The notes below the pieces were generated by a model. That model was given only the letters and a program-made list of their open reading frames with translations, searched no databases and had not been told where the DNA came from. Of a stretch of DNA of 59,422 nt, positions 25,067 through 35,100 are shown one piece after another. The position numbers and the translations under genes are program-made. The stretch comes from Candidatus Thorarchaeota archaeon. GTDB lineage: Archaea; Asgardarchaeota; Thorarchaeia; Thorarchaeales; Thorarchaeaceae. The stretch is taken from NCBI GenBank assembly GCA_016839445.1, contig JAEOUG010000068.1:1-59422 (forward strand). The letters run 5' to 3'. The number at the start of each line of letters is the position of its first letter. Position 1 is the first letter of the stretch.

Positions 25067-26632
25067 CTATGGTGTACCGGTGGCGTTCAGAATGGCTGTC
25101 ACCAGTTCGGAGATATTGGATAGTGCAGACCCGGCTGCCCGCGCAATAGCGAACACAGGTTCTGGATAGACTCCTAGCACTATAATTCCCAGGGCAAGGA
25201 TTGCCATCCCTGCAATCATAGTCGGCGTCGAGCGATGCCCAGATGCAGCCACTGCGGAAGCAGGCTTGAACCAGACCGTGATGAGCATCCGCAGGTAGTA
25301 GCCAAGTCCGAGAAGGGCATTGAACACCGCGACAACTGTGAATAATAGGTATGGACCCCCAGCGCCAGCTCCTGCAGACAGTACGAGGAACTTGGCGAAG
25401 AATCCAGAGAAGGGAGGCATGCCCATGAGGGATAGAACTCCGATTGCGAAGAACCCTCCTGCAATTGGCATTGTTTTGCCGATTCCTGCGAGGTCATCGA
25501 GGTCTCTGGAACCGACTGCGTGAAGGAAAGCCCCGGCGCAAAGGAACAAGAGCCCCTTCGTCAGCGCGTGGCTCACGATATAGAAGACTCCGCTCTGATA
25601 GCCAAAGGTTGTCGCAGTGCCAAAAGCAAACAGAATGAATCCAATCTGTGTAATCGAGCTGTAGGCCAACATCCGTTTCAAGTCCTTCTGTGTGAGTGCC
25701 CAGAAGTTACCTGCCGTCATTGTCACCAGTGCGAAGATGGCAATGAGTACAGGCCAGTCGAGGAATGTCACAGTGGTCGGGAAGATGATGGCATTCATCC
25801 GGATTATTCCGTAGATACCGACTTTTATCACAACACCAGAAAGCATCGCACTGATTCCACTAGGTGCCGCAGGATGGGCATCAGCCAACCATGCTGCGAA
25901 GGGAACTATGGCCCCCTTCACGCCGAAACCAGCAGTCAAGAGAGCCACGATGATCGGAATCATCGGATGGCCCGAGCCTGCAATTGCGCTCGACATTGCT
26001 CCAAGGTTGAGGGTTCCAGTCAGACCGTAGAGATAACTGGCCGAGAACAGAATCAGTGTGGAACCGATGGCGGACATCATCAGATACTTGATTGCAGCCT
26101 CGAGACCCTCCCAGGTCCGCCTGAAGGCCACTAGCACAAAACTACAGAGACCCATTGTTTCATAGAACAGGAACAACGTGAACAGGTCGCCGGAAACGAC
26201 TACACCGTTCATGGCAGCAACCATGATGAGAAGCAGCACGTAGTACTGAGTAAGTCCGGAGTCCTCACTCATGTAACCTATAGAGTAGATGCTTACTACT
26301 AGACCCATGAGTGTGAATAGACCCATCAGGAGAACGGATAGCTCATCTGCAGCCAAGACCACACCCAAGGGAGCCCCATAGCTGTCCGTACCCCAAGACC
26401 AGATGTACGTAGCGACTCCATCAGCCCAGACTTGCTGTGCAAGTGTGTAGACGTAGACCAGTGCAAGGGCGAAGCCAATAGCCGAAATGACAGCAGGAAG
26501 TCGACGTGCTTCATGTTTTCGAGCAATCATGACCACTTCAGAGATCACTGCTGCCAGGAGCGCGAAGGCCACCAGTACCAGGATAGGCATCACAGCGCCG
26601 AGTTCGGGAATGATTAGGAAATCCAGTTGCAT
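25067..26632 (-). CDS. nuoN: Complex-I/Mrp antiporter-like subunit, NuoN/MrpD type
   Basis: Proton/ion-translocating membrane subunit of 521 residues with about 14 helices. Channel residues are visible: the glutamate of FLFYETMGLCSFVLVAF, a central lysine in GFGVKGAIVPFAAWLADAHP, and a second lysine in LTQKDLKRMLAYSSITQIGF. ATG 26632 is chosen because TAGGAGGCTGA, which includes the nuoM stop, lies about 9 bases upstream. It is last in the six-gene operon. NuoN, NuoM and MrpD are close relatives, so N versus D is decided mainly by position. Confidence 0.88.
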   Translation of the reverse strand: MQLDFLIIPELGAVMPILVLVAFALLAAVISEVVMIARKHEARRLPAVISAIGFALALVYVYTLAQQVWADGVATYIWSWGTDSYGAPLGVVLAADELSVLLMGLFTLMGLVVSIYSIGYMSEDSGLTQYYVLLLIMVAAMNGVVVSGDLFTLFLFYETMGLCSFVLVAFRRTWEGLEAAIKYLMMSAIGSTLILFSASYLYGLTGTLNLGAMSSAIAGSGHPMIPIIVALLTAGFGVKGAIVPFAAWLADAHPAAPSGISAMLSGVVIKVGIYGIIRMNAIIFPTTVTFLDWPVLIAIFALVTMTAGNFWALTQKDLKRMLAYSSITQIGFILFAFGTATTFGYQSGVFYIVSHALTKGLLFLCAGAFLHAVGSRDLDDLAGIGKTMPIAGGFFAIGVLSLMGMPPFSGFFAKFLVLSAGAGAGGPYLLFTVVAVFNALLGLGYYLRMLITVWFKPASAVAASGHRSTPTMIAGMAILALGIIVLGVYPEPVFAIARAAGSALSNISELVTAILNATGTP

Positions 26633-26637
26633 ACCAT

Positions 26638-28182
26638 TCAGCCTCCTAGAGTGAAAACACTCAGCACAGGACTCACCCATCTCCAGAGTAGCCAAGGATA
26701 CACGCCCAGTATCACAACAAACAGTGCCAGGAATGCTCCAATGGCCACAATCGTCCAAGGCGCGTCTCTCACATTCTCAAGTTCGGTCGGCAGCTGCCCG
26801 TAGAATATCCGTCGTACAGCCCAGAGGTAGTATCCTGCGGTGAGACCTGTAGCAACTACGCCAATCACTGTCAGGGCAAGATATGCGGCCCCGTCAAAGA
26901 CTCCTCTCAAAGCCGAGCCAGAGAAGATCATCCACTCACCGGCGAAAGCTGAGAGGGGAGGAGTGCCGGCCAAGGCAAGAGCAGCGATGATGAAGATTGT
27001 AGCGAGATAGGGCATTCTTGGCCCGAGACCACCCAACTTGTCAAAGCGCATCGTGCCGGTCCTCATCTTGAGGGCTCCCGCGCAGAAGAACGTAAGGCTG
27101 GCCAGTATTCCATGGTTTATCAGCTGGAAGGCCGCACCGTTCAGGCCTACTGCTGTCATAGAGGAATAGCCAAACATCAGGTAACCCAGCTGGCTGATAC
27201 TCGAGTATGCCAAGGTCATCTTGAGATCATCCTGTGCTATGGCAAGAATGGCACCATAGAACATGGTCACCACCGAGATGACCATGAGCCCCAGTGAGTA
27301 GCCTCCCAGTACATCTCCAAAGAGAGGCATGACAATACGGATGACTCCGTAGGCAGCAGTCTTGGTCATGGCACCGCTGAGAAGCACCAGCACCGGTATG
27401 GGAGCCTCACCGTAGACAGGAGGTGCCCATACGTGAAGGGGAACAAGACCTAGTTTGATCCCGAATCCGAGCAGGAAGATGAGACCAATGATTCGAGCAA
27501 TGTCGACAGGAATGACGGATGTGTCAAGGTAGTTGATGTTCATGAGTACGTCCTGAGTGAGAATCTCCAACGTACCTGTAAGGCCATAGATCATGAACAC
27601 TGCAACCAAGGAGATCAGCCCACCTAGTGCTGTCCAGACCCAGAACTGCAGGGCGTTCCTGCTCCTGGTCTGCGAATCCTCTGACACACCATAGAGGTAG
27701 ACCAGAATGAACGCAGGTATCAGCATCAGCTCATAGAACACGAAGAACTGCACCAGATTGGTAGCGTACACAACCCCAACCATGGCGGCTATGAACCACA
27801 CCATCAGTCCGTAGAACAGTCCGGGGTTGCGAAGCTCCTTCATATAGACGTAGGAGAATGTGACGGAAAACAGCCCCAGACCAACAATCAGTATGGCCAC
27901 GGGAACACTGAGCCCATCTGCCAGAAACCCGAGAGTCATGATTGGCCCCGTGTCGCCTGAGAGCCAGACGAAGCTCTCAAAGATGTGCGATGATGGTTCA
28001 AGCTGGAGCAGTAGCAGGACATTGAGGACAAGAGCTCCCAGCAGAGAGAGTCCAGCGAGGATCTGTCCTGCACGCTCAGACCTCTGTCCGGCAATCAGAG
28101 TCAGCAGACCACCGAAGATCAGGATAATGAGGGTCAGGATCATCTCGGAGGAGAAGAGGGTCATGATATCGAATACTTGCAT
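26638..28182 (-). CDS. nuoM: Complex-I-like subunit NuoM
   Basis: Antiporter-like membrane subunit of 514 residues. The key glutamate is in FFVFYELMLIPAFILVYLYG, the channel lysine in FGIKLGLVPLHVWAPPVYGE, and the second-half lysine in AQDDLKMTLAYSSISQLGY. HVWAPPVYGEAP is typical of NuoM (LPxAHxEAP). ATG 28182 has GGAGG 9 bases upstream; ATG 28191 sits directly on the GGAGG and is less likely. It is tightly packed between nuoL and nuoN. Confidence 0.92.
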   Translation of the reverse strand: MQVFDIMTLFSSEMILTLIILIFGGLLTLIAGQRSERAGQILAGLSLLGALVLNVLLLLQLEPSSHIFESFVWLSGDTGPIMTLGFLADGLSVPVAILIVGLGLFSVTFSYVYMKELRNPGLFYGLMVWFIAAMVGVVYATNLVQFFVFYELMLIPAFILVYLYGVSEDSQTRSRNALQFWVWTALGGLISLVAVFMIYGLTGTLEILTQDVLMNINYLDTSVIPVDIARIIGLIFLLGFGIKLGLVPLHVWAPPVYGEAPIPVLVLLSGAMTKTAAYGVIRIVMPLFGDVLGGYSLGLMVISVVTMFYGAILAIAQDDLKMTLAYSSISQLGYLMFGYSSMTAVGLNGAAFQLINHGILASLTFFCAGALKMRTGTMRFDKLGGLGPRMPYLATIFIIAALALAGTPPLSAFAGEWMIFSGSALRGVFDGAAYLALTVIGVVATGLTAGYYLWAVRRIFYGQLPTELENVRDAPWTIVAIGAFLALFVVILGVYPWLLWRWVSPVLSVFTLGG

Positions 28183-28195
28183 CACTCTCATCCTC

Positions 28196-30211
28196 CTATA
28201 GCAGAATCAGTATCGCAAGAAACGCGATGATGCCTATCATCATGCCCAACACATTTGCATTGAGCACACCAGTCATGGTGCGTCTCCAACCCTTTGAAAG
28301 GGAGTCCATCCCGCGGCTCACGGATGCACTGAATGACAGAAGTGCAGATTCGACGCGGGACTTCGTTCCTCGACTCATCCATAGGTAGCCGTCCACAAAC
28401 ACCCTGTAGAAAGTCCTGTTGATGTACCAGCGGTTCCAGAGGAACCTGTACAGGAATCCGTCCTTCAGGCCACTGAAGTCATGTCCTCTTCTCCAGTAGA
28501 TCCAGAAGGCAGAGCCTATGCCCACACCCCACACAACCACTGTGAGGAGTGTTGTGAGTCCGAAGCCCCAAGGTACAACATGACTCCACTCGAAGATTCC
28601 CTCACCAATCAGACCAAAGGTCTGGAAGAAGACCGGTTCAAACAGCCCACCGATGATGGCAAGGGCAGCGAGAACTATGAGGGGGACCAGCATGGACTTT
28701 GGTGCCTCGTGTATGTGGTGTCCGTGTGACTCCAGTTCTTTGATGTGCTTCGACTTCTCTCCGTAGAAGGTAGAGTAGATCATTCTGAAGGTATAGAACG
28801 CTGTCAGAATGGCTGTGAGGAATGCCATGCCAAAGAGAAGGTACTCTCCGCCATGCCAGAGTGCCTCGAATATTAGCTCCTTTGACCAGAAGCCAACAAA
28901 GGGAGCGACACCTGCAAGAGAGAGCGCGCCGAATACGAAGGTCCAGCGAGTTATCTTCATGTCGTCTTTGATGCCGCCCATCTCACTCATCTTCTTAGTC
29001 TGAGTGGCATGGAGAACGGACCCGGCAGCAAGAAAGAGGAGGGCCTTGAAGATGGCATGGGCAAGGAGATGAAAGGTTCCAGCAGCGTATGCTGCAACAC
29101 CCTCTGCGACGAAACCAGATGCGCCGAGGACCATGAACATGTAGCCGAGTTGTGATACAGTGGAGTACGCAAGGACCTTTTTGATCTCATCCTGTACGAG
29201 CGCCATGGTCGCAGCCATGAAGGCAGTGAAGGCTCCAATCCATGCCACCGTCTGGAAGAATACCGCAATCCCGCCGACATAGCTCACGACCCATATCAGA
29301 ATAGGAATGATTCGGGCAACGAGGTAGACACCAGCCTTCACCATCGCCGCAGCATGAATGAGGGCGCTGACTGTTGTGGGACCTGCCATGGCCTCCGGGA
29401 GCCATATGTGGAGGGGGAACTGAGCGCTCTTGCCTATTGGCCCCGCGAAGATGAGAATCGCGACCAGAGGCAAGAGGCTGGTCAGGAGACCTGGATCGAC
29501 AGGCCACGCATTGGTTTCTGCGATGTGACCCAGCTCCCTGTAGTTGAACGTTCCAGATAGGAAGTAGAGGAGAAGAATTCCAGCAAGCAGACCGATGTCG
29601 CCGACACGTGTCACCATGAAGGCCTTCATTCCGCAGGCTGCGTTGTACTCACCCTCAGTCTTGTACTCTGGAACTGGACTGGGAGTCTTCATGTTGTGCC
29701 AGAAGCCAATGAGCGCGTAGCTGCACATGCCGACAATCTCCCAGCCGACGAAGGTCATGAGGAGGTTGTCTGCTACTACGAGGAGAATCATCCCTGACAC
29801 GAAGAGCTGCATGAAGAAGTAGTACCGAGTGAGGCTCGGGTCCTTGACAACATTTCCTTCGTCGTCGTGTCCGGTCATGTATCCTACGCTGAAGAGAATG
29901 ATGAGAGAGCCGATGCCACCTGCAATCACGGCAAGGAGTACGCTTAGTGGATCAATCATGACTCCGAACTCGATACTGGTTGTGCCCCAGACAATCCATT
30001 GGAATGGTTCCGGTGTGAGAGGGTATACCTCAGGTGCAGTGATCATGGTGGCGAGCATATCCAGGGCAAGAAAGGCGGTCACAAACCCGATGAAGACTGC
30101 CATGGCATCCCGCAGGTTTCCGTGTATTCTCGCGAAGACAGGAGTGAGTAATGCTCCAATGGCTGGCACAAGGAAGACCAGCCAGCCTGCGAGGCCGATT
30201 GGTACAATCAT
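28196..30211 (-). CDS. nuoL: Complex-I-like subunit NuoL
   Basis: Largest antiporter-like subunit, 671 residues. Landmarks are TFVGWEIVGMCSYALIGFWH (key glutamate), IGKSAQFPLHIWLPEAMAGP with TTVSALIHAAAMVKAGVYLV (channel lysines), and VQDEIKKVLAYSTVSQLGYM. The C-terminal region (about 560-670) contains further helices and a long amphipathic section, as in NuoL, where a lateral helix braces M and N. ATG 30211 overlaps the nuoK stop (ATGA), and GGAGGTTG lies just upstream. Confidence 0.94.
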   Translation of the reverse strand: MIVPIGLAGWLVFLVPAIGALLTPVFARIHGNLRDAMAVFIGFVTAFLALDMLATMITAPEVYPLTPEPFQWIVWGTTSIEFGVMIDPLSVLLAVIAGGIGSLIILFSVGYMTGHDDEGNVVKDPSLTRYYFFMQLFVSGMILLVVADNLLMTFVGWEIVGMCSYALIGFWHNMKTPSPVPEYKTEGEYNAACGMKAFMVTRVGDIGLLAGILLLYFLSGTFNYRELGHIAETNAWPVDPGLLTSLLPLVAILIFAGPIGKSAQFPLHIWLPEAMAGPTTVSALIHAAAMVKAGVYLVARIIPILIWVVSYVGGIAVFFQTVAWIGAFTAFMAATMALVQDEIKKVLAYSTVSQLGYMFMVLGASGFVAEGVAAYAAGTFHLLAHAIFKALLFLAAGSVLHATQTKKMSEMGGIKDDMKITRWTFVFGALSLAGVAPFVGFWSKELIFEALWHGGEYLLFGMAFLTAILTAFYTFRMIYSTFYGEKSKHIKELESHGHHIHEAPKSMLVPLIVLAALAIIGGLFEPVFFQTFGLIGEGIFEWSHVVPWGFGLTTLLTVVVWGVGIGSAFWIYWRRGHDFSGLKDGFLYRFLWNRWYINRTFYRVFVDGYLWMSRGTKSRVESALLSFSASVSRGMDSLSKGWRRTMTGVLNANVLGMMIGIIAFLAILILL

Positions 30212-30537
30212 TCTCGCAACCTCCTGTACTCACGGACATCAAGAGTGCCGTAGTGACGATATGCTCGCACTATCAGGCTCATCGCTACAGCAGCAATGGC
30301 ACCCCCAACACAGATAGAGAGGATTACGAAGACCTGTACCATCGGGTCAACTGGTCCAATCACGGAAGGGCCGGTAGTGAAGGAGGACAAGGCGAGAAAG
30401 TTGAGATTTACGGCCGCAACGAGAATCTCTATGCCAATCACCATCTTGATGAGATTCCTATTGCTGGCGAGCGTGTAGATCCCGAGAAGATAGAGAATCA
30501 GGGCGAATATGAGATAGAAGTGGAGCATGTCGAGCAT
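30208..30537 (-). CDS. nuoK: NuoK/MrpC-like small membrane subunit
   Basis: 109 residues, three helices. The first conserved glutamate is present (E37 in KMVIGIEILVAAVNLNFLAL). The second NuoK glutamate (E72 in E. coli, in an AAAEAA context) is replaced: the matching segment CVGGAIAAVAMSLIV has Ile at position 81. The C-terminus (YGTLDVREY) also resembles MrpC/MbhG proteins. The start ATG 30537 has GGAGG about 10 bases upstream; ATG 30546 lies directly on that GGAGG. Confidence 0.88.
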   Translation of the reverse strand: MLDMLHFYLIFALILYLLGIYTLASNRNLIKMVIGIEILVAAVNLNFLALSSFTTGPSVIGPVDPMVQVFVILSICVGGAIAAVAMSLIVRAYRHYGTLDVREYRRLRE

Positions 30538-30538
30538 C

Positions 30539-30787
30539 TTACACATCCTCCTCGGTATGCCTCATTCTGAACATGGCAGACGCACCCATCACAGCGGCCA
30601 AGAGAAGCACTCCCTGAATCAGAACGTCGATAGTACGATAGGACCAGAGCCAATCGGCGACCGAAGCTATGGGGTCCGGTGATGAAGCAGGGGCCCCAAG
30701 TGGAAACACCGAGAAATCAAGGAGATGTGCCGCAATCATGGCCATAGCAATAATCGAGAGGAAGAGGGCAGCTGCTTTGTATCTCAT
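30539..30787 (-). CDS. MbhE / NuoJ C-terminal-like membrane subunit
   Basis: 82 residues with two helices (AALFLSIIAMAMIAAHLLDF and VLIQGVLLLAAVMGASAMFR). The second, preceded by YRTID, matches the pattern of MbhE and of the C-terminal part of MrpA, and corresponds in position to the last helices of NuoJ. The start ATG overlaps the previous stop (ATGA). In one-piece NuoJ this region is fused to the preceding gene, so J is split here. Confidence 0.65.
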   Translation of the reverse strand: MRYKAAALFLSIIAMAMIAAHLLDFSVFPLGAPASSPDPIASVADWLWSYRTIDVLIQGVLLLAAVMGASAMFRMRHTEEDV

Positions 30788-31083
30788 TGGTCCTGTACCT
30801 CCTCGACGGATGACTCCTCCATCCCCTTTTCCTGAACCTCGGGAGATTCTAGGTTCATGGCGGAGAGGAAGAGAATCGCAATGGCACCTGAGAAGACGGT
30901 GGCATTGAACACAGCCACGAGCGGGGCACCCAGCACGGCGAAAGACATGCTGAGGAAGAGGTTGCCGACTGCAAAGGCAATGATTGCGAATGACAGCCGA
31001 CGATACTCTACCGCCACCACCAGGAAGAGTACAGTGAGTATGAGGACTACGATTTGAAGAACCTCATAGAGAGTTGATATCAT
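30784..31083 (-). CDS. MbhD / NuoJ N-terminal-like membrane subunit
   Basis: 99 residues from ATG 31083, three helices. The central block LSFAIIAFAVGNLFLSMSFA, then VLGAPLVAVFNATVFSGAIA, resembles MbhD/DUF4040 (LGAPDVALTEAAVGAG) and also NuoJ helix 3 (VYAGAIMVLFLF), so it is the J-type subunit where the pi-bulge helix of complex I resides. The C-terminus is acidic. It is first in the six-gene operon. The longer frame to 31140 is not needed; a TATA-like TTTATGAA sits at about 31143-31150. Confidence 0.65.
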   Translation of the reverse strand: MISTLYEVLQIVVLILTVLFLVVAVEYRRLSFAIIAFAVGNLFLSMSFAVLGAPLVAVFNATVFSGAIAILFLSAMNLESPEVQEKGMEESSVEEVQDQ

Positions 31084-31231
31084 CGTTAGACCTGCCCTAG
31101 CCAAGACCATGCTTGCTGGCTGCGTTGCCGCTGACTCCAATTCATAAATCTAACGTAGTGTACATGGATACGACCAATGGGGAGACCCAGAGGGAAACAG
31201 TATTGAGGGTCGTACTGCAATCATTCCAGCG

Positions 31232-32176
31232 ATGACGGGTAGAGTACTTGTGACAGGCGCGGCAGGCTTCATAGCAAGCCATCTTGTAGATGCACTGCTC
31301 AAAGGAGGCTACGAGGTCATTGGCGTCGATAGCCTTCGAACTGGAATGAAGTCCAACCTCTCCTCAGCCATGAATGATGACAGGTTCCAGTTTCTTGAGG
31401 AGGACATCTGTCATCCAGAACTGCCCCTGAGAGTCAGAGGAGAGATCGACCTCTTCTTCCATCTTGCCGCCATTTCCTCTGTCAGAATGTCTGTTGAGAA
31501 CCCGCAGGAGGTCAACCGCGTCAATGTCGGAGGGACTGTGAATGCACTTGATGTGGCTAGCCGACTTGGTGCAAGGCGATTCGTCCTAGCCTCGAGCGCC
31601 GCAGTCTATGGAGATCCTGAAGTACTTCCGGTCGATGAGACGGCTCCTCTTGAACCGCTGAGCCCCTATGCCGCCTCCAAAGCGGCTGCTGAGATGTACT
31701 GCCAAGCATTCTCCGCCACACACGGACTGGAATACACAATACTCCGTTACTTCAACGTCTACGGACCGAGACAGGCTTTCTCAGAGTACAGCGGGGTGGT
31801 GTCAATCTTCATCAGCAACGCGCTGCACGGGCAGCCATTGAGCATTGAGGGAGATGGCAAGCAGACAAGGAGCTTCATTCATGTGAAAGATGTTGTTCGC
31901 AGCACAATCTTAGCTGCGGAAGTTGATCAGGCAGCAGGCCAGATAATCAACATATCAGGAACCGAGTCCATCAGTATCAATGATCTCGCCTCTGCTGTTC
32001 GAGGGCTTGCCAAGGAGCATAGCCCCCAGATAGCACACGTCGATCCTAGGCAGGGAGATGTTCGAGATAGTATCGGGAAGATGGAGAGAGCCAAGGCCTT
32101 GCTTGGCTTCGCTCCAGAGGTCCCCTTCAGTGAGGGGATCAATGACACCGTTCAGTGGTTCAGATCCCTGCTGTAG
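31232..32176 (+). CDS. NAD-dependent sugar epimerase/dehydratase (UDP-glucose 4-epimerase-like)
   Basis: Extended short-chain dehydrogenase, 314 residues. Rossmann motif GAAGFIASHL (9-18), Asp of VIGVDSL for NAD, catalytic SSAAVYGDPE and YAASK. The line RYFNVYGPRQ plus GDGKQTRSFIHVKDV is typical of archaeal and bacterial GalE-like UDP-hexose 4-epimerases. The exact sugar is open. It is divergent from the nuo-like operon and ends one base before the convergent UPF0182 gene stop. Confidence 0.88.
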   Translation: MTGRVLVTGAAGFIASHLVDALLKGGYEVIGVDSLRTGMKSNLSSAMNDDRFQFLEEDICHPELPLRVRGEIDLFFHLAAISSVRMSVENPQEVNRVNVGGTVNALDVASRLGARRFVLASSAAVYGDPEVLPVDETAPLEPLSPYAASKAAAEMYCQAFSATHGLEYTILRYFNVYGPRQAFSEYSGVVSIFISNALHGQPLSIEGDGKQTRSFIHVKDVVRSTILAAEVDQAAGQIINISGTESISINDLASAVRGLAKEHSPQIAHVDPRQGDVRDSIGKMERAKALLGFAPEVPFSEGINDTVQWFRSLL

Positions 32177-35100
32177 TCACCTTACTGTGAGCACTAGGTT
32201 GAGTGTGTCAACGATTCCGTCTTCAGTCCGCAGCACAACTTGCACGAGATACTGTACCAGAATCTGGCCTTCTGAGAGGTATGCGGTCAGCATTGGTGCA
32301 GTCCCATACACGTCTCCGGGGCCGACAACACCAATATCCATAGTGAAGTTGCCAGCCACATCTATGACTTCTAGACCGTGCCAAAACAGCGAGAAGTTGG
32401 CTGAACCGGGCGTTATTACGTCAAGGTACAGGTGATGACTGACATTGTCATTGTTACGCATCAGCGCCACGAGGCTCGCGAACTCACCTTCTTCCACCGC
32501 AAAGGGGCTCAGTGTCACGCTTTCAAGTCCAACCTCACCAGCTTCCACAATAGTCTGGTTCAGCAGACCAAACATGGCATAGTATGCTTCGACCACATTT
32601 CCTCCCAGTTTGACACGCTCTCCTGTGCGAGCGTCAACGAGACCCACACCGCCGAGTTTCTCGATAACGCGGTTCGTCGAGGTCTCGACTTCGAGGAACA
32701 CAGGCACAACGAAGAAGAGATCGCCGCCCAGATGATACAAGAGACGATTCCCGTATCGGTGCGCGCCCCACAACTGGAGCTGTGTCCTGACTACGTCATT
32801 CGTTTCAAATGCCTGCACAACGGCGGTCGGACCTAGCCATGTTGAATAGCCTTCCTCTCCAGCCTTGTAGAAGACGAGCTCCCCGAAGTTCTTGTTTCCG
32901 CATCCCATGATGTAGATACCAGCTAGGTTGTGCGCAGGGGAGTCCTTGAACTCAGCATTGTGGTAGGCAATGAACCGTTCTTCACCCTCGATAGTCATAA
33001 TCACGTACCTTGTGTCAGAGTCCTCGGGGCTCTCATGGAAGTCTACACCGTTGCTCCAGATCTCAGCGCGATTGACATGGTATATGTAGGCGATGTGAAG
33101 CTGTCTCTCGTACAGGTCCTCTGGCCACTTCAGCTGTGCCTCGAGCCAGGAAGGAGTCTCTTGCCAGTTGTAGTACCCCCGATAGGTGGCATCAAGGAAG
33201 AATCCATCACCAAAGGCCGGTGACTCGTAGAACCCGATTTCGCCAGTCTCGATATCAACGAGTGCGACGCCCATGAACCGCATGTAGTTCTCATGCGCGT
33301 ATCCAGTGGACAGGTGGTAGTCGATGAATATGGACACAGCGTAGTAGATTCTCCCTGAGGGATCCACGACAATGTAGGGGTCGCTGTCGACTGTGAGGCC
33401 CTGCAACATGACAGACCCAACCCTCGACACGACATCTCTCTCGACGAGCATATCCATGTCTCTTCCGAGATATGACCACGCGCTCGGGCCCATGGAGAAG
33501 ATGTAGAAGAACGACTCAAAGCCACGGAGAGTGTAGTCTGGAGCACCTGCGAAAGTGCCGTTCCCGACCTCTTCGAAGTTCTCTACATTGACGAAGACTA
33601 CATCGTTGAAGCCGAGACCTTCACCGTAGTAGAAGTTGATATCATCAGTCCGGTTGAAGAGTGCGACTAGACTGTCGTGCTCAATCAGTTCGCCGCTGTA
33701 CGCATCTAGCACAACTATGCCCTCTGTGTGTGTGAAGAGAATGTAGCGGTTGATGAACGAATTCCACGTTTCACTGGTATCGAATGTTAGCGGCGCAATC
33801 CAATACTCGTGTCCCTTCAAGAACACGATGTCAGAGTCCGCTAACTGCATCCAGTTCGCTCCAATCTGGTTTCTCATGCGTAGATAGCTGGCCTGTTGGT
33901 CCCACTGTCGTACATTGGTCAGAGACTCCACCTGACTCTCTGGCGTTGCGTTCACAGTCAGATCATCAAGATCCTTGATGACCATCTCATCAACACCTGC
34001 CGCCCAGTTGGTGACCTCGATTTCCTTGGCGGTCTCAGGATTGAATTTCCAGTCGATGTACCTGTCACCCTGCATTTGTATCCCGTAGTAGAAAGCCTGC
34101 GTTATTGGCAGCATCACTACAATGATGATGAGAAAGGCCGAAAGCAGAGCGAAGTTCCGGGGAGAACCTCCGATTGGGAGCATTCGCTCTATCTTCAACC
34201 TGCGCAGCTCATTTGAGATGTTTGCGCGGTCCTCCATAAGCATCGATACGCGCTTCCTGTAGTCTTCTGCGTCTATCGCTCCAGCCTCGTATTCCTGACG
34301 AATCGACAGCAGCTCGCCCTGGAGGCGAACTAGGTCACCTTCAAGAGATGAGATCTTGCTACCAAGACGCTGACGGGCATCACCGGATCGAACACGCATG
34401 ACCATGAACATGAAGGAGCCGAAGAGACTGGCACCCAAGCCAATGAGCAGAGCGAGATAGCTCATCCATGTCCCGGCGTTCACAGTCCAGAAGGGCACTC
34501 CCAGAATCTCAATGCCAAGAACCAGAGATATCACGAATAGTCCTTTGGAAACGACTGTGAAGACATCACGACGCTGCATCATGAGGTCAGTGATAAGGCT
34601 CAATGCAAAGCGAGCAGCCGTGGCTATCAGGAGCGTCGAGATGAGACCAGCATAGAGCTGATAGGCCTCCATCGCGGGGACTAGCGTCTGTATTGACGCG
34701 GCTGATACTCCCGGGCTGAATGGTAGAGAGAAGAGGAGTGCCAGGTCACTGGGTGACATGGATATCGAGCCGTCGCCGGAGAGCATCATGAGGAATGCAA
34801 CGTTCTGTCCTGTTACAGCATAGCCTCCTGTGGATACATAGTAGAGGAAGAAGACACCCACAAGCAGAAGCCGCCAAGCTACTGCGGTCTTGATGTCAAG
34901 ACGCTTCGCAACAGGACCAGTCTGGGAGAGCGCGGACATGAAGGTGAGGAACGTCGATCTGGTCCAGAGTGTCACGACGCTGCTCAGGAGTGCAAGTAAT
35001 GCAGAGGCATAGAAGATGTTGTTCTGTAGGGTCCATGTTTCCCAGAAGTTGACATTGGCCTTGTCCTGGAACGTGTGAACATAGATGCTCTGTCCAAGGA

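Noticed and set aside
25520..26134. 204-codon plus-strand frame opposite nuoN.
   Set aside because: Composition rich in Cys, His and Arg, fully inside the well-supported nuoN gene on the other strand.
29829..30317. Long plus-strand open frame opposite nuoL.
   Set aside because: It is antisense to strongly conserved NuoL/NuoK sequence, has no ribosome site and has mirror codon bias.
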